This document shows, piece by piece, positions 1 through 5,952 of a DNA stretch of 9,482 nt. Made by a program: the position numbers and the translations under genes. Location of the stretch: positions 1 to 9,482 of the forward strand of contig CAYGWJ010000464.1 of assembly GCA_964353405.1 (NCBI GenBank), given 5' to 3'. The first letter of the stretch is position 1, and every line of letters begins with the position of its first letter. This DNA comes from JBGLNJ01 sp964353405 (GTDB lineage: Bacteria; Chloroflexota; Anaerolineae; Fen-1058). The notes under the pieces are model-generated. The model made no database searches and was not told where the DNA came from. It was given only the letters and a program-made list of their open reading frames with translations.

Positions 1-557
1 GTCTTGTAGACGCCGTGCGCCGTGCCGATGGCGGGCGCAAACAGGTCAATGCCGGTTCGCTCGATAAACTCGACCGACTGATCCGGGTTGGCAAGCTGGG
101 CCTCGTCTTCCACGACCTTGATCTGATCTTCGACGCCCCCAACCGTGCCCAGCTCCGCTTCAACCGAGATGTCGCCGACCTTGTGGCAATGCTCCGTCAC
201 CTGTTTGACCATGCGGACGTTTTCCTCAAAGGGGAACTTGGACGCATCCATCATGATGTTGGTGTAGCCCACGTCGGCGCACTGTTTGCAGTATTCCACA
301 TCCGTGCAGTGGTCGAGGTGCAGGCAGATCGGGATGGGGGCTGATTCGGCGATGGCGCGATACACGGCCACCATCACCTTGCGCCCCAGGAACTTGCTAG
401 GCTCGACCGAGGTCTGGATGATGAGCGGCGCTTTCTTGTTGACCGCCGCCTCGACCACACCTTCCATCTGGGTGATGTCGGTGATGTTGAAGGCGCCTAT
501 GGCGTATTTGCCTTGCGTCGCTTTGATCAACATCCCTTTGGCGTTTTCAATGGACAT
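1..557 (-). CDS. Class II fructose-bisphosphate/tagatose-type aldolase, 3' end cut by window edge
   Basis: This is the N-terminal 185 codons of a zinc-dependent class II aldolase, a cytoplasmic enzyme that reversibly splits a ketose bisphosphate into dihydroxyacetone phosphate and an aldehyde. The visible TIM-barrel landmarks are HLDHC at residues 80-84 (D82 catalytic, H83 zinc ligand by family analogy), VEAELG at 132-137, and GTAHGVY at 178-184 (H181 zinc ligand). The third zinc histidine and the phosphate-binding C-terminus lie outside the window; full-length relatives have roughly 280-310 residues. The ATG at 557 follows a strong GTAGGAGG ribosome-binding site that overlaps the stop codon of the transaldolase gene, only 9 nt away, so the two genes are almost certainly co-transcribed. 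Fructose-bisphosphate, tagatose-bisphosphate and other sugar phosphates cannot be told apart from this fragment. Confidence 0.93.
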   Translation of the reverse strand, partial: MSIENAKGMLIKATQGKYAIGAFNITDITQMEGVVEAAVNKKAPLIIQTSVEPSKFLGRKVMVAVYRAIAESAPIPICLHLDHCTDVEYCKQCADVGYTNIMMDASKFPFEENVRMVKQVTEHCHKVGDISVEAELGTVGGVEDQIKVVEDEAQLANPDQSVEFIERTGIDLFAPAIGTAHGVYK

Positions 558-566
558 TTTTTCCTC

Positions 567-1796
567 CTACTTGAATTTTGACTTCAAAGTTTGTTTGACA
601 AGCGCCATGCGCTCGCCGATGTAACCTTCCAGGCCGGAAAAGCCTTTGGAAAAAGTCTCGACCGTGTTGAGGGTGGACGGGTGCTCGTTAAACTGCTCCA
701 GCTCCAGCCCGTTCGGGTCGTAAGCCTGGATGCAGTACGGAATCTTGCTCATCTTGTCCAGCACGTCCTGTGGCACGCCGTCTTCGATCTCGCGCTGGAA
801 GATGAGGTCATCGCCCATTTCAAAGAGCGGTTCAAGCACATAAGGCGGGCACGTATAGACCATGTCGCCGCCCGCCAGCTTTTGAACATCCCAGAAGCGC
901 AGCTTGCCAGCCACGAGCGGCCCGTGCCGCATAGAGCAGGCCAGCATCTTGCTGGCATAGCCGCCCTCGGCGAGCAGGCGATACGCGCGCTTGAACACGG
1001 CCAGCCCGAACCAGTGCTTGTCTTGCCACGAAAGCTGGATGCCGCGCCGCGCCGCCTGCACGTCCAGCACCGGCTGCTCTGTCAGGCGGCCGATCATCAT
1101 CGTGATCACGGCGCGCCACTTGCCCAGGTCAACCTTATTCTTCTCGGCAATCCGGATGCCTTCCATCGCCGCGTTGGCCGAAGCCATGATCTGCGGCAGT
1201 GTAAAACAAACCGTCGTGTTTGTCGAGATGCCCCTGGAAGTCAAGGCTTTGACGACCTCAATGCCCTGCATGGAAGCGGGCACCTTGATCATCACGTTGG
1301 GACTGAGCGCGGCCAGTTCCTCCGCGTCATGCACCATTTGCTCGGTCTCGGTAAAGAGGCGCGGATCCAACTGCCCCGAAAGCCAACCGAACCGGCCCCG
1401 GGTCGCCTCGTACAGAGGCCTATACAACTGAGCGCCGCGCTTGACCACCTCCTTGTACGTCAGCCAGGTCAACTCTTTCAGGCTGAGGTCGGGCCCGGAA
1501 CGAATCCGATCGTCCAGCCATTCGTTCCAGAACTGGGTATCGCTCTTGACGGCTTGCAACGAAAGCGGTGGATTCGTTGTGCAGCCCCGAAAGACACTTG
1601 CACCAGGGTCTTCCGTGTTGTCGCCAGGGGCGAGCCGCGCGAGCTGTGCCTCCAGCATCGGCCGCTGGCGCGGCTCGGCGGCATTCAACATCTTTTGGAC
1701 CCACGATTTGTAAACCAGTGGAGACGAATCCCACCAGATTTCCAGGTCGGGATGCGTCTGGGCCAAACGCTCTACCGGTGAAGGCTGTGTGTCCAT
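567..1796 (-). CDS. Transaldolase-family protein (409 aa) with unusual active-site residues
   Basis: This is a TIM-barrel transaldolase-family protein, expected to form a Schiff base with a ketose phosphate and transfer a dihydroxyacetone unit in the non-oxidative pentose phosphate pathway or a related sugar route. Family landmarks are WWDSS at 21-25, GCTTNPPLS at 71-79, MIKVPAS at 169-175 with the likely Schiff-base K171, GISTNTTVCF at 189-198, MMIGRL at 233-238, and a late GYASKMLACSMR segment at 279-290 matching the family's phosphate-binding region. By eye, the glutamate of E. coli TalB (E96) is replaced by Gln142, as in fructose-6-phosphate aldolases, and the TalB Phe178/FSA Tyr131 position is Met234. 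At 409 residues it is longer than most transaldolases (about 220-380). The ATG at 1796 has a GAGGAGG ribosome-binding site. It sits 53 nt after etfA and 9 nt before the aldolase gene. The family is secure; the exact reaction is not. Confidence 0.88.
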   Translation of the reverse strand: MDTQPSPVERLAQTHPDLEIWWDSSPLVYKSWVQKMLNAAEPRQRPMLEAQLARLAPGDNTEDPGASVFRGCTTNPPLSLQAVKSDTQFWNEWLDDRIRSGPDLSLKELTWLTYKEVVKRGAQLYRPLYEATRGRFGWLSGQLDPRLFTETEQMVHDAEELAALSPNVMIKVPASMQGIEVVKALTSRGISTNTTVCFTLPQIMASANAAMEGIRIAEKNKVDLGKWRAVITMMIGRLTEQPVLDVQAARRGIQLSWQDKHWFGLAVFKRAYRLLAEGGYASKMLACSMRHGPLVAGKLRFWDVQKLAGGDMVYTCPPYVLEPLFEMGDDLIFQREIEDGVPQDVLDKMSKIPYCIQAYDPNGLELEQFNEHPSTLNTVETFSKGFSGLEGYIGERMALVKQTLKSKFK

Positions 1797-1849
1797 TTTT
1801 CTCCTCCTCTGGCACGTATCATAGAGGTGACCGATCCAGAGAAATGTCC

Positions 1850-2860
1850 CTAACCTTTCCGCTTCTTGACCTCTGCCGCCAAGGCTGGCACGATCTTGAA
1901 CAGGTCACCGACGACGCCATAGTGAACGTTGCGGAAGATCGGAGCTTCCGCGTCTTTGTTGATCGCCACGATGATCTTGGCCGTCCGCATGCCGACCAGG
2001 TGTTGAATCGCACCCGAGATGCCGCACGCCACGTAGAGATCAGGCGAGACAACCTTGCCGGTCTGGCCGACCTGGTGCGCATACGGAATCCAACCCGCGT
2101 CCACGGCAGCGCGGCTGGCGCCCAACGCTCCGCCGAATGCCAGGGCCAACTGGCGCACCGGCTCAAAACCTTCCGGTCCGCCCACGCCACGACCGCCCGA
2201 GACGATGATCTTGGCACTATCGAGGCTGACGCGGTTTTCTTCGATCGCGTAATCCACAACCTTGGTGCTGATAGCGTCCTCGGCCAGCGCTGGCGCAACC
2301 CGCTGCGCGTCAACCGCGCCACTCTTGGCGCCATCCGGCTCCGGCGCAGTGAACGCGCGCGCGCGAAGGGTGATCATCTGCGGTCGCTTGTCTTTGCAGA
2401 CCACCGTGCTCAGCAGCTTGCCCGCGTAAACCGGGCGAGTCACTCGCACCAGCCCGTCGGTCCCTTGATGGAGATCTGCGACAGCCTCCAGCGCGGTCGC
2501 ATCAGCAATCACGCCAGTGTTCAAATCCACCGCCGACGTGGCGAACACATCTCGTCCGCGCGGCGTCGTCGCGGCCAAAATCACATGCGGCTTTTCGTCG
2601 GCGGCGAGCCTGGCCAGGAGCGCGGCGTATGGCTCAACACGAAAATCGGCCAGCGTTGCATCATCGCACAACTTGACGGCATCCACGCCGTAGGCAAAAG
2701 CTTGCCGAGCCAATCCCTCGACGCCCTGCCCAAAGATCAACGCTGTCACGCCCGTGCCCATCTGACCCGCTAGCGCCTTGGCCGCCCCGACCGCTTCCCA
2801 GGACGTGAGCACCACATTCCCTTTAAAGTGATCAATGTAAACCCAGACTTTGTTCGTCAT
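1850..2860 (-). CDS. etfA: Electron transfer flavoprotein alpha subunit
   Basis: The alpha subunit of electron transfer flavoprotein holds FAD and carries electrons from flavin dehydrogenases towards the quinone pool. The 336-residue length is normal. The N-terminal domain (about 1-200) is the variable ETF domain. The FAD-binding C-terminal domain shows SGGRGVG at 221-227, GASRAAVDAGW at 247-257, the QVGQTG motif at 263-268, the signature VSPDLYVACGISGAIQH at 271-287, and VAINKDAEAPIF at 298-309. The ATG at 2860 has a GAGGG ribosome-binding site at the usual distance. Its partner etfB lies upstream on the same strand but is separated by about 1.2 kb of cassette-like DNA rather than the usual few bases. 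The etfA ribosome-binding site lies beyond the proposed cassette edge, so translation should be intact; transcription depends on read-through or an internal promoter. Confidence 0.96.
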   Translation of the reverse strand: MTNKVWVYIDHFKGNVVLTSWEAVGAAKALAGQMGTGVTALIFGQGVEGLARQAFAYGVDAVKLCDDATLADFRVEPYAALLARLAADEKPHVILAATTPRGRDVFATSAVDLNTGVIADATALEAVADLHQGTDGLVRVTRPVYAGKLLSTVVCKDKRPQMITLRARAFTAPEPDGAKSGAVDAQRVAPALAEDAISTKVVDYAIEENRVSLDSAKIIVSGGRGVGGPEGFEPVRQLALAFGGALGASRAAVDAGWIPYAHQVGQTGKVVSPDLYVACGISGAIQHLVGMRTAKIIVAINKDAEAPIFRNVHYGVVGDLFKIVPALAAEVKKRKG

Positions 2861-3012
2861 GTTATCCCTCGTTCACCGATCGGCCTGCGGTTCAGTTGCG
2901 GCGCGGTCACTGGCGAGACGCGCTCAGCCAACCTGAGCACATCAATGGCAAGTAACAAAACAATTCGAGGTGCCCAGCGCCGTCAACTGCAACCGCTGGT
3001 TAGGCGCGAATC
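2861..3012 (-). other. attC: attC recombination site of an integron gene cassette (about 2881-3005)
   Basis: Read on the minus strand, this non-coding stretch has attC architecture. The R'' core GCCTAAC (3005-2999) lies 7 nt after the lipoprotein stop codon. It is followed by an arm GCGGTT-G-CAGTTG-A-CGGCGC (2996-2977), and after a 72-nt loop comes GCGCCGCAACTGAACCGC (2904-2887). The two arms pair perfectly over 18 bp once G2990 and A2983 are left unpaired. Two extrahelical bases six base pairs apart are a hallmark of attC sites, also seen in the aadA7 attC. The loop carries its own 6-bp stem (GCTCAG 2922-2927 with CTGAGC 2933-2938). The R' core is no longer GTTRRRY. Its conserved G is either 2881 (followed by AT) or 2884 (followed by CC), as expected if the right side of the crossover now belongs to the target DNA. 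The folded site may also slow transcription towards etfA. Confidence 0.85.
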
Positions 3013-4002
3013 CTATGGCAGTTTAAAAATCACACCCTCTCCCTGTATAACTTCCGCTCTTTGCACTTTAGCCCCTGCATAGGCACCTTCCCACACATTC
3101 ACCTTGAGGGGGTCACTGGGTTTCAACCTGGTGATTTCTGTCTTTCCGACAAAAACGCTGTCTATGAAAACTCTTAGCCATGGCTTACCTTCGGATTCTC
3201 TGAAAACTTCAATTCTAAACCTATGCTTTTTGCCAATATCAAATTTGGGTGGATTGTCTCTTGGTACTGGGTGTGATTTGTTATTGCCATCAACCATGTA
3301 AACTTCCAAATATGGATAAGGATATGCTTTCCCTTCAGTTATTAGTTTAACGCCACCCACGATATTGTAGTCATCACCTGGCACTGGTACTCCTACAGAA
3401 GCAAGACTCATCCAACTATCATATCCTCCAGATTGATTGGTCAGGTTTTCTTCTGTTCTAACAATATGAGAAAATTCCCAAGCCCAATTGCCAACTATAT
3501 CACTAGGGTTAGTTGCGTCTATATTCGGACGGTGTGCTCCTCCCATCTTCCCTGCTTCAACTGGCGGCGGCCCGCTAATAACAGCATGCACAACTTTTCC
3601 TTCAAAACCAAACTGTTGACCATCTACAACTTCTACATATGAGGAAGTTACATTCGGTAAGGCCTGTGAAATCCAAAAGAGTCGGTCTTGTGGAATTCCT
3701 GAATTGATTTTGTTGGATGTAAAAAGCGAGCCTGGGTCTATCCTGAAATAGACCTCGCGATTTGGAATTGGTGTAAGAGGAATTTCTGTTGGTTTAGGCG
3801 TTGCCGTCGGCGTTGCGGTTTCTGTTGGTGTGGATGTGACAGTTGATATTTGTGTCGGTGTACTCGTCGGAATAAGAGTTGCCGTCGCAGTTGTAAGTTG
3901 CGGTGTTTGTGTCACAACCATTGCCAGCGGTGTAGGTGTCATTATGGCCGTGCAAGCAGAGAGCACTAACAAAATCAGAACCAGAAACGCGCCTTGTTTC
4001 AT
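3013..4002 (-). CDS. Hypothetical lipoprotein with Thr/Pro-rich linker; cassette cargo gene
   Basis: This is a 329-residue predicted exported lipoprotein of unknown function. Residues 1-16 form a signal peptide (Lys at 3, hydrophobic 5-14) ending in the lipobox LSAC with the lipidated Cys17. Residues about 22-80 are a low-complexity Thr/Pro/Ser linker that would hold the rest away from the membrane. Residues about 85-329 form one globular domain rich in beta-strand-like and aromatic segments (GNWAWEFSH, YPYPYLEVYMV, HRFRIEVF, WLRVFIDSVFVG). This resembles concanavalin-A-like/LamG jelly-roll domains, but only weakly, and I assign no catalytic role. The ATG at 4002 has only a poor ribosome-binding site (AAGAAG about 10 nt upstream). 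The gene is clearly AT-richer than its neighbours and unrelated to electron transfer. It fills the proposed integron cassette, with its TAG stop 7 nt before the attC R'' core. Such linkers are common in Chloroflexota surface lipoproteins. Confidence 0.85.
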   Translation of the reverse strand: MKQGAFLVLILLVLSACTAIMTPTPLAMVVTQTPQLTTATATLIPTSTPTQISTVTSTPTETATPTATPKPTEIPLTPIPNREVYFRIDPGSLFTSNKINSGIPQDRLFWISQALPNVTSSYVEVVDGQQFGFEGKVVHAVISGPPPVEAGKMGGAHRPNIDATNPSDIVGNWAWEFSHIVRTEENLTNQSGGYDSWMSLASVGVPVPGDDYNIVGGVKLITEGKAYPYPYLEVYMVDGNNKSHPVPRDNPPKFDIGKKHRFRIEVFRESEGKPWLRVFIDSVFVGKTEITRLKPSDPLKVNVWEGAYAGAKVQRAEVIQGEGVIFKLP

Positions 4003-4081
4003 TTTTTATCGCTTCTTGAATGGGGCAGCACGTTGCGACTACAATGGCTTGTCTGAAAACTCATCGAGGCCCGCGCCTAAC
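4003..4081 (-). other. Cassette 5' leader with core site GTTAGGC
   Basis: This 79-nt stretch joins the etfB stop codon region to the lipoprotein start. It opens with the integron core GTTAGGC (4081-4075), extended to GTTAGGCGCG, which is the inverted complement of 3008-2999. The rest is non-coding leader. I see no convincing promoter or terminator in it and only a weak ribosome-binding site near 4012-4019, so expression of the cassette gene probably relies on transcription arriving from etfB, as is usual for cassettes. Confidence 0.7.
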
Positions 4082-4083
4082 GG

Positions 4084-4878
4084 CTAGATGACTTGCTCGG
4101 TCATCAATTTGTCCACCAGCTTGACCGCAATCTCTTCCGGCGTCTCGCCCTCGATCAACTGGCACGAAACCGCGCGAGGCGAAATCGCGCGAATCTCGGG
4201 CCAGGTCACGGCGGAACCGGCCAGGCCGATGCGTGAAGCTTCCAGCCCCAGGTCCGCCGCCTTCCAAACCGGAATCGTGATCTTGCCGGCTCTGCGGATG
4301 CCCATGAACGAAGGATAGCGCGGCTCGTTAATGCCCTTGACCACGCTCACCACTGCCGGCAACTTGCCTGCGCAGACCTGCTTGCCCTCATCCAACATGC
4401 GCTCGACCTTGATGGTCCTGGCGTTGGGGTCCAGCTCGGCAATCTTGGAGACGTAGGTGAGCGCAGGCCACTTCAAGTGGCGCGCGATTTGCGCCGGGAC
4501 GAGGCCCGTGTCCCCATCCACAGCCTGGCGACCCGTGAGGACCATGTCCACGCTGCCGATCTTGGCGATGGCCTGGGAGAGCGCGTACGAAGTCGCCAAG
4601 GCATCCGAACCTTTGAGCAACGGGTCGGACACAAGGATGGCCTCGTCGCACCCCAGGGCCAGGCAGGTCTTGAGCGCCTCGCGAGCGTTCTCCGGTCCCA
4701 TAAAGAGCACCGTCACCTTGCCGCCGTGTTTTTCCCTGAGTCGCAATGCTTCTTCGACCGCGTACTCGTCCCAGGGGTTGACGATCATGGGCGAATCGCC
4801 CCAGGTGACGTGCCCAGCCTTGAGCGCCAACGTCGCGGCGGTGTCCGGTGTTTGCTTGACACAAACCACAATGTTCAA
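4084..4878 (-). CDS. etfB: Electron transfer flavoprotein beta subunit, TTG start
   Basis: The 264-residue beta subunit of electron transfer flavoprotein binds AMP structurally and docks with partner dehydrogenases. Landmarks are VKQTPD at 7-12, the conserved NPWDEYAVEEALRL at 34-47, the nucleotide-binding TGRQAVDGDTGLVPAQIA at 115-132, and the beta-family segment LPAVVSVVKGINEPRYPS at 173-190 followed by FMGIRRA, which lies where the recognition loop is expected. The start is a TTG at 4878: translation from it gives the canonical MNIVVCVKQ N-terminus, and it sits 4 nt after a strong GGGAGGTG ribosome-binding site at 4890-4883; no in-frame ATG or GTG fits as well. It follows the FAD oxidoreductase and kinase genes, consistent with EtfAB being the electron acceptor for that oxidoreductase. 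Its TAG stop is 2 nt from the cassette core site, so the insertion did not damage the coding sequence. Confidence 0.96.
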   Translation of the reverse strand: MNIVVCVKQTPDTAATLALKAGHVTWGDSPMIVNPWDEYAVEEALRLREKHGGKVTVLFMGPENAREALKTCLALGCDEAILVSDPLLKGSDALATSYALSQAIAKIGSVDMVLTGRQAVDGDTGLVPAQIARHLKWPALTYVSKIAELDPNARTIKVERMLDEGKQVCAGKLPAVVSVVKGINEPRYPSFMGIRRAGKITIPVWKAADLGLEASRIGLAGSAVTWPEIRAISPRAVSCQLIEGETPEEIAVKLVDKLMTEQVI

Positions 4879-4882
4879 AATT

Positions 4883-4890
4883 CACCTCCC
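4883..4890 (-). promoter_or_regulatory. Ribosome-binding site supporting the TTG start of etfB
   Basis: GGGAGGTG on the minus strand lies 4 nt before the TTG at 4878. Its strength and the canonical N-terminus that follows justify the rare start codon. Confidence 0.8.
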
Positions 4891-4936
4891 CAGTTTCGGG
4901 GGCCATTCAGCCTGACGACAGAATAGCCCCACGTAC

Positions 4937-4955
4937 GGGCGAGGTTACCTCGCCC
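4937..4955. repeat. Palindromic repeat, 8-bp stem with 3-nt loop
   Basis: GGGCGAGG-TTA-CCTCGCCC is a perfect hairpin in the 135-nt gap between the kinase stop and the etfB start. It is preceded by TACG and so shares TACGGGCGA with the 26-bp array units at 9275-9482, which suggests a member of the same palindromic repeat family. On the transcribed minus strand no T-run follows the stem (CGTACG follows instead), so it is not a standard intrinsic terminator, although a stable RNA hairpin could affect mRNA decay or the relative expression of the kinase and etfB. Confidence 0.75.
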
Positions 4956-5013
4956 CTTCTAGCGAATATCGGTTTGGTTCAGACGCGGCCAGCCTGGATA
5001 CAGAGCGTTTCCG

Positions 5014-5922
5014 CTACTGGGTCACGTCCTTGAGCCATTGATTCCAACGTGGAGCCTGCAGCGCTTCCGTCGCCCGCCCGAACCACAAGTCGGCATAGCC
5101 CTGAAAGTCCTCGTCCAGCTTGGAGATGCCGGTCTGCGTGGTGCCCCACATCGCTTCATGCACCTCCGACATGGGCCACATCAACTTGAGCCGGGCAAAG
5201 AGCCTGGATGTGACCTCGCCAAAGTAAGCTTGCAGCAGGATATTGACTTGCTCATCGTTCAGCCGGTGATGGTGCGAAAAGTTGCTCAGGTCGAAAAAGA
5301 TATCGCCCATGCCAGCGTATTCCCAATCGAGGATGCGCAACTCGCCATGCTCGTCGAGAAAGTTGAGGTTGAGCAGGTCGTCGTGGCAAGGCGTGGGAAC
5401 GTACGGATGGCGCATCAGCGCGTTCTCGACCTCGCGCATCCGCGCCCCGATCCAGTCAAAGTTGGCAGGGAACTTGCAGTTGTTGCGGCGCGAGATGGCT
5501 GTGAGCATCTCTACCCGGCGGAACACGTTAAATTCACTCGCCAGCGGCTGAGCTTGCTGGTGGAACGTGCGGATTTTCTCTGCCACGCGGCGGATGTTTT
5601 CCGGCTTGACCATCTCTTCCGGCGGAACATGGCCGCCGTCTACAAAGCGGGTGACCAGGTAGCCTTCCGGCTCGATAAAATAGACCACTTGAGGAGCGAC
5701 GCCCAGCCGGCCGGCTTCCAGGTTCGCAGCGTACTCGACCTCGCGGCGGATGCCCAGCAGTTCCGTGCCCGCCCCGGTGATGCGGAGCACAAAAGACTTG
5801 CCATCCGCATCCAGGCGATAGTTCAGGTTGGTAATGCCGCCGGTCAGCGGCGTCGTCTGCAAGTCTCGCGCATTCGCCAGGAAGGGCACGCGGGCGATGG
5901 CCTGTTCGAGTGTGAGCGGCAT
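5014..5922 (-). CDS. Choline/ethanolamine-kinase-like phosphotransferase
   Basis: This 302-residue protein belongs to the aminoglycoside phosphotransferase/choline kinase superfamily, cytoplasmic enzymes that move the ATP gamma-phosphate to a small hydroxylated substrate. The N-lobe shows GGITNLNYRL at 28-37 (the nucleotide loop region typical of choline-kinase relatives) and VLRITG at 45-50 with an Arg where many relatives also have Arg. The C-lobe shows the catalytic HxDxxxxN motif in CHDDLLNLNF at 179-188 (H180, D182, N187) and the metal-binding LDWEYAG at 198-204 (D199), followed by DIFFDLSNFS. The ATG at 5922 has an AGGAG ribosome-binding site 7 nt upstream and starts 30 nt after the oxidoreductase stop, so the two genes are coupled. 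That neighbour suggests choline, a methylated amino alcohol or another substrate of the same pathway, but the substrate is not shown by sequence. An antibiotic-modifying role is unlikely here. Confidence 0.88.
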   Translation of the reverse strand: MPLTLEQAIARVPFLANARDLQTTPLTGGITNLNYRLDADGKSFVLRITGAGTELLGIRREVEYAANLEAGRLGVAPQVVYFIEPEGYLVTRFVDGGHVPPEEMVKPENIRRVAEKIRTFHQQAQPLASEFNVFRRVEMLTAISRRNNCKFPANFDWIGARMREVENALMRHPYVPTPCHDDLLNLNFLDEHGELRILDWEYAGMGDIFFDLSNFSHHHRLNDEQVNILLQAYFGEVTSRLFARLKLMWPMSEVHEAMWGTTQTGISKLDEDFQGYADLWFGRATEALQAPRWNQWLKDVTQ

Positions 5923-5952
5923 AGTGATCTCCTGACGAACCTTGATAAGCTC

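Larger units (their letters stand above)
2881..4081 (-). mobile_element. Single integron gene cassette inserted between etfB and etfA
   Basis: The unit runs on the minus strand from the core site GTTAGGC (4081-4075, crossover expected between G4081 and T4080) through one ORF to an attC ending near 2881 or 2884, about 1.2 kb. Several lines of evidence agree. There is a core site immediately after the etfB stop, a single ORF in the usual orientation, and a folded attC directly after the ORF stop. A perfect 10-nt inverted match joins the cassette start (4081-4072, GTTAGGCGCG) to the R'' side (3008-2999, CGCGCCTAAC); these would pair as R'/R'' in the circular cassette. Base composition drops to about 40-45% GC inside the ORF against about 60% outside. 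Removing the unit leaves a 23-26 nt etfB-etfA gap with the etfA ribosome-binding site intact. No integrase, attI or second attC is visible. I infer integration at a secondary site by an integrase encoded elsewhere or since lost. Confidence 0.8.

Noticed and set aside
591..1781. A 396-codon open frame on the plus strand
   Set aside because: It is a shadow of the transaldolase-family gene, with no ribosome-binding site or family motif.
1568..2773. A 401-codon open frame on the plus strand
   Set aside because: It is antisense to etfA and the start of the transaldolase gene, and its Arg-rich product has no motif.
4003..4080. Promoter in the cassette leader
   Set aside because: I could not find a -35/-10 pair with acceptable match and spacing; the AT-rich stretch near the start codon alone is not enough.
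2999..4081. Insertion sequence with GTTAGGCGCG terminal inverted repeats
   Set aside because: There is no transposase and no target duplication, and one repeat sits inside a larger attC hairpin that extends about 120 nt past it. A gene cassette explains all parts.
4937..4955. Intrinsic terminator between the kinase gene and etfB
   Set aside because: The stem is strong but no T-run follows it on the transcribed strand, and it resembles the repeat family elsewhere in the window.
5014..5922. Aminoglycoside resistance phosphotransferase
   Set aside because: The superfamily is shared, but the GGITNLNYRL and LDWEYAG segments and the metabolic context fit choline-kinase-like enzymes better.
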